Below the pieces are notes generated by a model. That model saw nothing but the letters and a program-made list of their open reading frames with translations, had not been told where the DNA came from and did not search any database. 64,000 bases of DNA from Cordia subcordata (lineage: Eukaryota; Streptophyta; Magnoliopsida; Boraginales; Cordiaceae): contig JAPTOF010000006.1 of NCBI GenBank assembly GCA_028554755.1, positions 10,348,501 through 10,412,500 on the forward strand, read 5' to 3'. Made by a program: the position numbers and the translations under genes. Below, piece by piece: positions 23,201 through 35,200 of this stretch. The stretch's first letter is position 1. Every line of letters begins with the position of its first letter.

Positions 23201-26200
23201 TATTGCAAGATCATCAACAGAAGCTGAGGATAGAGTAGTGGCTCATGCAGCTTATGAGCTTAAGTGGCTTACATACTTGCTTCATAATCTACAGGTTCCT
23301 GTCTCTCCTCCTATACTGCACTGTGACAATGTATCTGCGATGGCACTAGCTACAAATCCAGTCTTCCATGCTAGAACAAAACATATAGAGATTGACTACC
23401 ACTTTGTTAGAGAACAAATGGTATCAAAAGCTCTCCAACTATTCTACATTGCTTTCAAGGACCTAGTTGCTGACTTATTCACTAAGGCTTTAACACAACA
23501 ACAATTCAGCTATCTCGAAGGCAAGCTGCCCTTGATGTCACCCCCGGGTCAACTTGAGCGAGGCTAATAAGTATAGCTGTGGCATATATATAATTACAGA
23601 TAGGAAAGGAGTTAGAGATACTGCAGTGTAGGTATCCAATAGGCAAAGCAATAGTTAGTTAGTTATGCTAGGCTAGTGTAGTTAGTTACACTCTCAGCTT
23701 ACTATAAATAATATGTACTCCCAATTCATTCAGTTAATGAAAAGATATTTTCTCAATCATTTCTTCAAACACACACGGTAGGTAGAATCATAGTTGTTAG
23801 TATCGTACCTTATGCAACCCATATTGTACAATATTATACGATACACCCATAAGAAAATAGATATCTATAGGAGTATCGAAAATTTTACAGTATTGAGCAA
23901 CGTATCACTTGATACATACGTATCACTCGATACATACGTATCATTGCGTATCACCAATTCCAGCAATACACAAAGATGCAATTTCTTTTTTTTGGACTTG
24001 TGGCAACCCATAACTTTAATTTTTAAAAGAGCAGAGTCGTGACAAATCCACTAAACCTCCTTTTCTTTAAGTTGGGTCATGACCCAACTAATTAACTATC
24101 TTTTTGCTAAAGAAAATTATAGTTGTGTAGCATGAAAGCATTTAAAACTCTAAACAAAACCTGTTTTTCTGCTTATTAGCTTCACATGTTTCTCTCATTT
24201 CTTCTTCTTCACTTTTTCTTCTCTCCTTTTTTTTTTTTTCAAAGCTTTAATCATCGAAAAATTTTTTATTCAATCTTGTAAATTTTGGGTTTGACTCTAT
24301 TGAAGGAAATAAAACATTAGAATTGGAGAGAATGGCCTAATACATATTTTGTATTTGGCCGTATTTATAACATACAAGTTTCCTATTTCTCCGCTTACCA
24401 TAACGAAGAATTACCATAACTCTATTGCTATAACTCTATTATCATAACTCTATTACCATATTTCTACTACTAAAACTCCCCTCTCACTCAAGCTGGGGTA
24501 TAAATATCATGCGTGCCCAACTTGTTACAAATGTACTCCACACGAGGACTCCTTAAGGATTTAGTAAAGTGATCTACTAACTGATCATTTGAATTGACAT
24601 GTAACGTAAAAATCTCCTTAACTAACACTTTACTCCTTACAAAGTGACAATCGACTTCAACGTGCTTGGTCCTTTTATAGAAGACGGGGTTGGTTGCAAT
24701 ATGCATTGCTACTTGGTCATCGCATATTGACTTCATAGGCTAAAAGCAATCTTCCCTAAATTCCTTCAACAAAGGTTTCACCCAAATTAACTCACACACC
24801 GTTAATGCCATAGATCTATATTCAGATTCTGCACTTGAGCAGGCTACAACTGATTGTTTCTTACTTTTTCAACAAATGAGATTTCCGCCAATGAACACAC
24901 AATAGCCAGAGGTGGATCGCCTATCATCCGAACATCCTACCCAATCTGCGTCAACATAGCCAACAATGCTCATAGCCCTCTCCCTATAACACTCTTAATG
25001 TATTGTAAGATACGAATGACAGTATCCCGATAACTTTTCCGTGGTGAATTCAAGAATTGACTGACCACGCTTACTGCAAGGAAAATATCTGGGCGAGTTA
25101 CAAGAAGATAATTGAACTTGCCTACCAACTTTCTGTATCTTCCTGGATCTTTTAATGGCTCGCTCTCATTTCGTAGAAATTTGACATTTGGGTCCATTGG
25201 TGACTCACAAGGTTTGCACCTAAGCATTCCTGCTTCTGTCAACATATCAAGCGCATATTTATGCTGAGAAATAAAAATACCTTGATTTGAACTGGCAACT
25301 TCAATTCCAAGAAAGTATTGCAATGATCCCAAGTCTTTTGTTTGAAAGTGTTGAAGTAAGCATGCCTTCAAGTCACATATACCTGTAAGAGCATCGCTTG
25401 TTATGATAATATTGTCAACATAAACAATTAGAAACCAACGTTTCCAGCGGAGGTGTGTTGATAAAAGACCGAATGATCGACCCCACATCTTGATAATCCA
25501 AACTTGATGACAACCTGATTGAACCGACCAAACTATGCACGAGGTGATTGTTTAAGACCATACAACGATTTCTTCAACCGACATGTCTTATCGGACTCCC
25601 CCTGAGCAACAAACTCTGGTGGTTGCTCCATGTATACTTCTTTTTCAAGTAAACCATTAAAAAAGCATTCTTAATGTCAAGTAGTCAAACATAGCTGCAA
25701 GAGCAAGAACAATATGAACCAAAAGCATCTTAGCAACAGGGGAAAAGTTATCATCATAATCAACACCATAAACCTGCGTATATCTTTTTGCGACCAGGCG
25801 AGCTGAAAGCGATCCACAATTCCATCAGGAGAACACTTTAGTATAGACCCAACGACAACCAATAACGGTCTTCCCAAGAGGTAAGTCTACCAAATCCCAT
25901 GTAAATTTAGTTTGTAAATCTCTTCCGCCAAAGTCCATATAGCCTTACAAGAAAGACCCTCATCAAAGATATCATGCAATTCAAGTTCAATGGATTGCAA
26001 TAGTAAACTAGTAAGTTGTGTGTCAACATGCCCCCAAATCCGTTTATTGGCAGCGGACAAAGTAGCTGAAACATTATTAGTTAAATGGCCTTCCAAGTCT
26101 TGCCATCGAAACCATAATATAACAGCAGAACACCAACGGGAGTAATTTCAACCAGTGAGTTTGGTCATAGTAATAGTGGGGGTACCATTGAATATGGGCA

Positions 26201-29200
26201 AGACAACAGAGGTAACAAACTCAGTAATAGTAGTAGAAGCACTAGTAGTGTCTTTGGAGGGATCCATACTAGTCATCAACACTCAATCAATGCAAAGAGG
26301 CAAGGCAAGAAAACTGATTAATAAAGTACAGAAAGAAGGGAACAACCACACTAACAACCTGTCATGACAACTTTCGCATTGGGGTGTTACTCCTCTATTC
26401 CTCTCTCTCTTTTTTTTTTTTTTTTTTTGGTTAAGAGAGGCAGACAACAAAAACCAAAACCATGGGCAAATTAAACAAAAAATTCATCTATGTGAACAGT
26501 AACTCTTTTTTTTTTTTTTGGGTGGGGTGTTTTGGTGGATTTTGTGGGTGTTAGGGTGGGTGGGTGTTTTGAAAGAAACCTTAATATCTTGACCTAACTC
26601 TAGATACTATGTTGAAAGAAATAAGACATTAAAATTGAAGAAAATGGCCTAATACATACTATGTATTTAGCCCTATCTATAACATACCAAGTTTTCTATT
26701 TCTCTGCTTACCATAACGGAGAATTACCATAACTCTCTTGCCATAACTCTATTACCACATTTCTACTACTAACAAACTCTAAAGATTACAAGTTGTTTAC
26801 CCTCTCCACTTCTTGTTGACTATGAGACTGCTTGACCCCGCGTGAACAGTAACTTTTCTTTTTTTTTTGGGTGGGGTGTTTTGGTGGATTTTGTGGGTGT
26901 TAGGGTGGGTGGGTGTTTTGAAAGAAACCTTCATGTCTTGACCTAACTCTAGATACTATGTTGAAAGAAATAAGACATTAGAATTGAAGAAAATGGCCTA
27001 ATACATACTATGTATTTAGCCCTATTTATAACATACCAAGTTTTCTATTTCTCTGCTTACCATAACGGAGAATTACCATAACTCTATTGCCATAACTCTA
27101 TTACCACATTTCTACTACTAACAAACTCTAAAGATTACAAGTTGTTTTCCCTCTCCACTTCTTGTTGACTATGAGACTGCTTGACACAGCATTTATAATC
27201 ATTAGTTAGGTTTTAGAACTTAATATCAAATTCACGCTAATTATTAAGGAATTCATCATTTTCAAGCTTATCCGTTATTTTGATAGTTTATGCTACGGTG
27301 CACGATACACAACACGAAATATTAGCATTTCGATACATGATACCTATCTCGATTTGACAACTTTGGGTAAATTTAACAACTTATGTGATACCAATAGAAC
27401 AGGAACCAATTAACAAAGAGGATCCCCTGATTAGGTGGTAGCTGGGCAGCCAATATCAACGCATGATAACTATCGGATAGACTTTATAATTCGACATGTT
27501 TAAATCCCAGGAGAATTAATTACATATTACCATTTAAAATTGGAACCCGTGGCATGTCTGATGCTTCAACATGGCAAAAAGGCTCATTGGCATAAGGGGG
27601 AGGGAACTGTGAGGGAAGAAAGGAGGGATGGAGCGGAGCATCCAGAAAACCAAACTTTGGCACAGACGGCCTAAAAATACAAACTGAGGCCTGAGGGTGA
27701 AAAGAAAGAGAAGATGACTAAATAGTGAAACAAACCGACCAAGAGAACAACTAGGTGGCATATCTGTTTCCAGTGTCTCAAACGGTTTCTATCACTATAC
27801 TAGCAAATGTTTTGACACAAAGACACGTGAGAAAATTCTTGCTTGCTGAAACAGACAAGCTACCGTTATAGCCAAGGCATTGCATTTCTTCATTATTGCC
27901 CTCATCAGCATTGTCAAATATGACGACCAATAATTATGTATTATATGAGGACTGCATGTAAACAACTATAACTTTTATCATGTATTTATGTTCTTTCCTG
28001 CTCACTGATTTGCATGAACCGAGGCCAATTAGTAGAAGCTGTATATAACCAAGAGCTCAATTTTATACTTCCTTTAAAACTTGGCCATTTCAAAATCATG
28101 TCCACCTCCAGAATGCAATACTACAGTCTTTACCATATTGTTTTCTTATCAACATCTTGAAAAACAAAAGCCAAGTTGAGCCCCATCATTCCTATAAAAA
28201 GTCAACATGCATACCAAATTTCAAACTCTGGACTCCACCTGTCCTTAAACAACACTAAGAATTCTCACCAAAAGCACCATATTGAATCAAATTGTATCCT
28301 TAATTGGAAAGAGTAAATGATGGACTACCAGGCAGCAGTAAAAGAGCTTAGAGAAACTATGAATAGCTTACCTCATTGCAATCTTCACGATGCAGTACAC
28401 CAACGCAACTTCCCCAGTTATCTGTAATGGGCACAACTGAATCATGAAAGAAACGCATGACAACTTGCTCCAGCCTCCAATTAGCTTGTAGTGGCTGAGC
28501 TTCCTTAAATGGTGTCATGACGCGTTCAATTACATTGCTAGCTGATAACTAGATAAATATAAAGTAATAAACTTAGTTAAGGAACTGAAATAAATTGTTT
28601 AACTCCATGCACATGAACTAAAAAGATAGGACTGCCACATGGGAGACAAAGAATAACGGTTCAGTTTTGCTGAATAATTTTTTCAGCCAAAATCCTACAA
28701 TAATTGCATATCACACAAACATAATGACACTGATAAGTGGAAACAAAAATTGTTTAATGATTTACGATGCCATGGCTGAAGTAGGCCACTACAAAGCAGA
28801 ATTTGATGTGCTTGTTCAAGTGATACTGTCTATTTATGTATATAAAAATTACTTCTTTTAACGAAACATAATATGTAACATAACATTCAGACATAACACA
28901 TACTGCTGGTATATACACGAGGTCACATAAGTTAGTACTGCTGTTACATACATGAGGTCACATAAGTTAGGCCTATACTTAAATGTCTTACAATCAAAGT
29001 GCTATGTTAATAATAAATACTTCATATACATCAATATGATCATCTTTCTTAATCCACACCTCTTTAAGGTTGACATCATATTATATTGTAAATGTAGTGA
29101 CATCTATGTATTTGTTCATAGTTTTCCTGATAAAATTACATGTTTTCACATAATTATTCTCAAATATCCAACCTGTGAAAATGACAAAAGTTACACATTC

Positions 29201-32200
29201 TGAGACAAATCAAAAGGCATTACCAAGATAGAAATGCTAGGACTTATTCAGGACCTAGATATGACGTGAAGATGACAGGTAAATATATTATAATATGATA
29301 TTAGATACCTGCGGAAGTAGGTAAGGAGTGAACAAGGATGTGGAGGAACCAAGCAGCGCCTCTATACGTAGGGCAATCTGCATAGTAATGCACGGTCTAA
29401 TATCAAAGCACTACATAAAAAGCACAATCATGTAGTATTTAAAAGCAACCCTAGATAATGTTCTCAAAATAACAGTATCTTCTAGAAATGATTTACGTAT
29501 TATTTATGTGTTCATTCTCAGTAGCAAGAAACATTAACAATCAGATTCTACTTGCAATTTAATTTTATCTCATCATCTGTACGTTAATAAGTGATCAAAC
29601 CTGAGAGAGTGCTAGTGTGTATTGGGAATTTCTGGGGCTGTCAACTAAGTTATCTTGATATATCAGACATATTATTTAGTGCTTTATAGAGTGGGGTGGA
29701 AATAAGATGTCTGAAACACAGAATGGGGCAAGGATTAATCAGTCACTCTAAGCATTCGTCCTGAGGGTATGGTTCATTATCAAATACTTTATTATCATAA
29801 ACAACGTGATTGTAATTTTTAACTGCAGACCAGCTATTCAAGGTTAATACATAAGAGAGCAAAATATACCATCCCTCCTCGACTAGTCCATGATATCTCC
29901 TTCCATTTCTTAGTAATGTTTTTGAGATTTAGCATGGCCAAATCAACCTGTCAAATATTCCAAAAGGAAGATCCATAATGATGAAACAAAAGTCTTACTT
30001 TTAATCGCTAATACATATAATATAGAAAGCCAAACTTGGTGTAGTCTACGCATACAAGAAGACAAATGAATTAACCACATAAAGTCTAAATGCTGAAATC
30101 CAAACTTGGTAGAATCTAAATGCATACAAGAAGACAAAAGTCTTGATCACATAAAGTCTAAATGCTGAAATGTATATTGAAACTTGTGACATAAATCACC
30201 AGGGGATTGCTTTAATAAATTAGAGAAGAAAACTGGGTAAGAAATGAGGTTTATTGTAAGATTTAATCAACAAAACAACAGGTTCACCAATTAAATATCT
30301 AAAGAATCCTGAGGTTCCAACCTAAAACCAATTGATACTCGGAGGAGTAGCCCAAGATCTTATTTAGTGGTCTTAAATTTTATGAACTTTCTATGTGGGA
30401 GGAATAATACTCTAACACTCCCCCTCACATGTGACCTGATTTGGTAATTGAAAGAAGGATCCCACGTAAACAAATTAGAACGTCACATGTACATGAAGAA
30501 AGGTTACACGTGGACAAATATAACTAGCCCATAACCTAGGCTCTGATACCATCTAAAGAATCCTAAGGTTCCAACCTAAAACCAATTGGTACTAGGTGAA
30601 GTAGCCCAAGATCTTATTAAGTAGTTTTGAGTTTTATGAACTTTCTATGTGGGAGAAATAATACTCTAACAAAATATTAGTAAGATAACCAAACGAAACT
30701 AAGCCTTATCCTACAAGGTGAGCTTGGCTGCACAAGTAAGATAACCAATCTGGGTAATGTCTTGTTAGTTCTCAATGATGGAAAAGGAACCACCATGTCA
30801 TCTCAAATTAAGCCATATCAGAAGTTTCTACAAGATCATCTCTTGCATCAAAAGCATGAGTTGGGAAAATAATCGTCAGACCTGTAAATTAATTGAAGAG
30901 TTGACGTTTAAATTTAGAGTACAAGGATGACATGTGAAACTTACACCAAATTTAGCAAATCAAGACATATTAAACCTAGATGAGTCACACCGACGTTCGG
31001 TCAGATCCAAAGAATCCCTGTGCATGCTCTAGTTTTGTTTACTCCCATTTTATTCACTAGTTCTCTGACTGTTTAATTTAAACATTTCTTGTTTGACCTT
31101 GCTGACATACCATTTGTACGTGATTTCAGTTACCAGTATTATTTTAAGTTGTGACTAGTAAATTGGCAGGTTAATTCTCTATTACCTGAGTTATATTTTC
31201 TGTTCAAATTGTTCATGAAAATCCAGAAAGCACAAAGTAGGTGCAGTTAAAATGAATTAGACACCTAAGTTTTCCCATATATGTTAAAAGTTAACTCTGG
31301 TACCTGCCCTTGATTTAGTGCTGCCTCCATCAGAAGGTGATCAGCTTCCATTTGAACACTAGAAGAAATTTTACCTCTTGATTCAGGCCACATGCGGTAA
31401 TGTAGACTTCTGGCCATATCATAATCTCCTCTAACAGCACAAGCACGCATCAGAGAAAGATAGAGGTGAGGCTTCGGTCTCAAATCAGGATTTCCACCAG
31501 ATTGTTTTATTATTTCCCCAAAAACGCAGAGGGCACCTACACATTTTTGGAGATGATTTAATAAGCGAAAGAGCGGCTACTTAAGATTTGAAAGAAAAGC
31601 AGTTTAGTTGTTCAAAAGCAAACGATCCAACAGACTCCTTTTTATCAAGCCAAAATGCAAAAGTACTAAACAAATTCATAAACAGTTGAATCAAGATCTA
31701 TAAGCAATAGATCATTCAATAACATAGCAGAGTGCAAAATACTTTTTACTTTGACAATAACCACAGAATAGGGAATGCACAATATTATTACCAAATCTAG
31801 GGCATTCTAGGAAAGAAAAGTGCCTCCAAAGGTTCAGGACTTACTATTTGCAAAATCTTAACAACATAAATAAAGTACTTGGTGACTATTTCTTTTCAAC
31901 TAACATGCAACATATCATTTTCCTCACATTTTAGTACACCATCCAAAACATAATATAGCAGAATAGAACTTAATGTTCACAGATGAAAGTATGTAAATTA
32001 ACATTACACACACTGCTTACCTTTGATAGATCCACATTCTAGAAGTGCATCAACAACAGCTGTGTAAGCTACTCGATCAATAACCAGGTTCCCACACATT
32101 CTCATTTCCTTGAAAACCTTTGTCACTGAAACAAGATCTTTGGTCTTCGCTAACCCCTACACACGATTCACAGGAGAAGTGATATCAACTCCCAAGTAAA

Positions 32201-35200
32201 ATAAGGGAAATGAAGAATTAAAGCAAGAGAAAACAACACAAGAAGTCAGACATTCTTATTAGGACAGCCATTTGACAAATTTTAGATTTATGTATAGGGT
32301 CAGAATGAAATTGAAACTGTAATGTTTAAGTCTATGGGTTTTGAAGGGGAAAATTAATTGAAACTGATGATGACATACATCATGTTTAAACAGAACAGAG
32401 AATTATTTTGGCAACAATTTGATTGGCTTTCATTGCATGCAGAGATGATTTGTGAACAAACAGCATCCTTTTGGCATGTTAGACAAACAGATTTGAATTC
32501 CCTCCCAATACACTTTCTTTCACCTTATGAAATTGCTCTTGTATAAAATAAAAGAACAACAGTAACTAGCACATAAACTCACCAATCTAACCCTAAGTAG
32601 GTGACAACAGGTGAAGGGAGGAGTGTTCGTTATTCAATCATAGTATGACACTTAAATATTTTAGACTGACCTTTAGCAGTGTAGTGTAGGTGACAACATC
32701 AGGGAGAAGATCATTATCACCCATAATTCTCGCTCTATCCTGCAAGTGTCACAAATATAATTTTATCTGTATAAAGATATAGATAGGCTATGTTTTATAA
32801 TTTATATAATGTTAGTCAATAATGAGGCTCTAAACTAGCCTTTTAAGAACATGCATGAAACCTTCATTTCCTCATAGAATTGCATTGCAGCATCCAGCCT
32901 CGCAGTCTTCACACAAGCAAATACGAGAGTATTATATGTGAGTTTATCTGGATTCAGTCCTTGTCGTAGTATCTCATCATGCAAATCTAACGCCATATGA
33001 GGAGAACCAGTGTTTATATATCCCTGAACTTAGAAAACAATATCAAATATTTAACGAATTAGAAGATTAGGAGAAACTATTCCTAATCCTAAAAGACACT
33101 AGGCCAAAAATAGACCTTCATCAGTAAGTTGTAGACCAAAATTGAGGGCCTCCCTCCTTCATGCAGCATGTAACCATAACGAGCAAGAAGACCATTAGCA
33201 CGGCGGAGGTCACCTGCACTAAAACAGCACAAGGAGGCATTCTCACCAAACAGCAACATGAAATACAGACAGGATTAATTGCTTTATCACAGTAGAAAAG
33301 CATTTTCGAAAATGCATGGAACACTATGCTGCCTCCCACAAACACTATGATGTGGTAAAGAGATGTTGCACACAGGAAATTGGCCTCAATTACATATCAA
33401 AACTTTGGAATCTTTCTTTGAGACAAGGTAGTTACTGTAGAATGTCAAGAAAATTTCTAGTCTATCTTAGCAAATGGGTTCTCTTTCTGGAAGAGACGAA
33501 AATGGAGAATGGGACTCTGATAGGGTTGAAGCAATGGAAAGTTTAACAATCCTGTTAAAACTGTTGGCATTACAGAATTAGTCAAGATATAAAAATTATA
33601 TAGATTTGTATTTATAAATTATGTGTACATTATACATGTCTATCTATGCCAACAAAGCAACAGGGGAAGTCTATATTTATTAAATGTTCAAGACTTAGAA
33701 AAGTCAACATAAGGTGTTTAGACAAACATTAGGAATACTGTTGATCGATACTCGCATAGATCCAACATCAGGCATGCATACAGATAAAAGAGACCGAGGT
33801 TTGAACATGTTCAGGGGCCGTCAATTTGATTAGTTCAGCTCCTCGCCAGATCTATTAGCTATTAACTACATCAGATAACTGTGCAAGTATCAGGCTTCTC
33901 TAGCTCAAACAGTCTAAATTTGGGCATCTAAAACTGGACAAAGAAGGAACGAGTCAAGCCTTCAAAATACTTGTCATTATTGTCAAAGTTGACAGATATC
34001 AGAAGCATGAGGGACCTTCAATATGCTTAAACGAAAAGATCAAAAAGGAGGTAGTCAGTCAATACTTGGATTTAGAGGTTTGTGCGTAGCATTCTCTAGT
34101 CGATGGATAATATGAAATTATTATTCAAGTGCAACAGAGGAAAAAGCTATAAATTTGGATACATGAAAATTAATTTGGACAAATTCTATTGTAGACAATC
34201 AGGCTGTAATCCAAGATCACTGCCCATAACTAGTGATCCCTCATAATGTCAAAACAGCAAAAGCTAACCATTTGTGATGTATCTCTTGGAATTACAAATA
34301 ATCCCAATGATGAGCTAATTTACAAGTGTCTAAACAGTTGTTGCCAGTAGAGGTGGAGCTAGAAAGATTTTCCTAGAGGGACTAAAGTAGCATAATAAGG
34401 ATTAATCCTCGTAATAGCAGCATCATGGAAATTATCCCAAATTTTGGTAGATTGATTAAAAGATATTAATGTATTAATTTATGTAATACGTGGGAATTAC
34501 ATAAGAGCCAAAGAAACATTCCACTAACATTTTTCACTTTTGTTTTTGAAGAAGATACAACAATAACCTTACAAAAGCTTGTCAGAGGTGATCCGAATTA
34601 TTAAATTGAAGTGGTTTAACAAACCCCAGAAAAGGGCTCTTATTGCCATAGGATTCCATACACCAGAGTAATTGTATGAAAGTGATGTTCTGACGAACAC
34701 TAAAGATGGTTACACTCTAGAGTGAGACAGTTTTAAGTATGAAGCAGACAAGATGATCCAACATAAAATGTTTATATGCCAATCGTATCACTTTTCATGA
34801 GTTGTCTATATGTCTATATGCAGCAAGGGTAGGAAAGCACATATCTTGGGTATTCATGGGCGAAAAAGAATGCAATTCAGTTTTTACTTGAAGGAGATTG
34901 ATACGATTGATGAGTATACAAAGGGAGAAGTATCTCTGGAGAAAATATTTAGACTTCATTGTAACTGCCCAGTTTTTCCTTTGGTTTGGAGAGGCCATAT
35001 GGTTGATAAGCATTTTCAGTCCTAGACATTCCCCTTCTGCTCATCCTCCAGTAGTCAATGTTGCATAAGGATTTGGCAATGATCAAGCAATTAAAGGCAA
35101 GATGATATTAATCATGTTGTACTTGGCTGACACCAAACTGCCCATGAGGCCAGCAAAGAAGTGATAACCAGGGGAGCTACAAACCTGATTCAATTAAAGC

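Larger units (their letters stand above)
18800..23767 (+). mobile_element. Complete but inactive Ty1/copia retrotransposon (4,968 bp)
   Basis: LTRs at 18800-19009 (210 bp) and 23565-23767 (203 bp) share most bases, including CACTCTCAGCTTACTATAAA and CTCAATCATTTCTTCA. A perfect 5-bp target duplication AACAC flanks the element (18795-18799 and 23768-23772). The primer-binding site at 19010, TGGTAATCAAAGCAGG, is a damaged version of the initiator-Met tRNA complement. The first TG of the 3' LTR has become TA. The LTR holds a TATAAATA promoter motif at about 18938. LTR divergence, by eye well over 5 percent plus a small indel, says the insertion is not recent. Orientation is opposite to the host gene, which tolerates it inside the intron. 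Confidence 0.97.
23788..27363. mobile_element. GATAC-repeat inverted-repeat element, host of copia element 2
   Basis: Left part (23788-24297) starts AGTTGTTAGTATCGTACC and contains repeated GTATC/GATAC motifs, including an 18-bp unit CGTATCACTTGATACATA at 23901 and 23919 and a partial third copy. Right part (about 27124-27363) has ACGATACACAACACGAAAT and GATACATGATACC and ends ATCGATTTGACAACTT-like, whose inverse starts AAGTTGTCAAATCGAG. The pairing of the ends is imperfect. I infer that these two halves are one non-autonomous DNA element split by the copia insertion at 24298. Confidence 0.5.
17497..28371 (-). other. Giant last intron (10.9 kb) of the PPR-CBS gene
   Basis: Donor GAG|GTAAGC at the low end of exon 11 (28372) and acceptor TTTTCTTGTGCAG|TT at 17497 frame this intron, which splits the CBS pair. 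About 70 percent of it is mobile DNA: copia element 1 (18800-23767) and the GATAC-repeat element carrying copia element 2 (23788-27363). The remaining flanks (17.5-18.8 and 27.4-28.4 kb) hold no coding sequence that I can recognise. Confidence 0.85.

Noticed and set aside
27534..27761. 75-codon minus-strand ORF in the giant PPR-CBS intron
   Set aside because: No similarity recognised, and its position inside an intron with no splice context argues against a gene.
33121..33345. Minus-strand [15 protein letters not shown]... overlapping PPR exon 4
   Set aside because: It is a wrong-frame reading; the PPR exon 33116-33213 uses another frame with matching splice phases.
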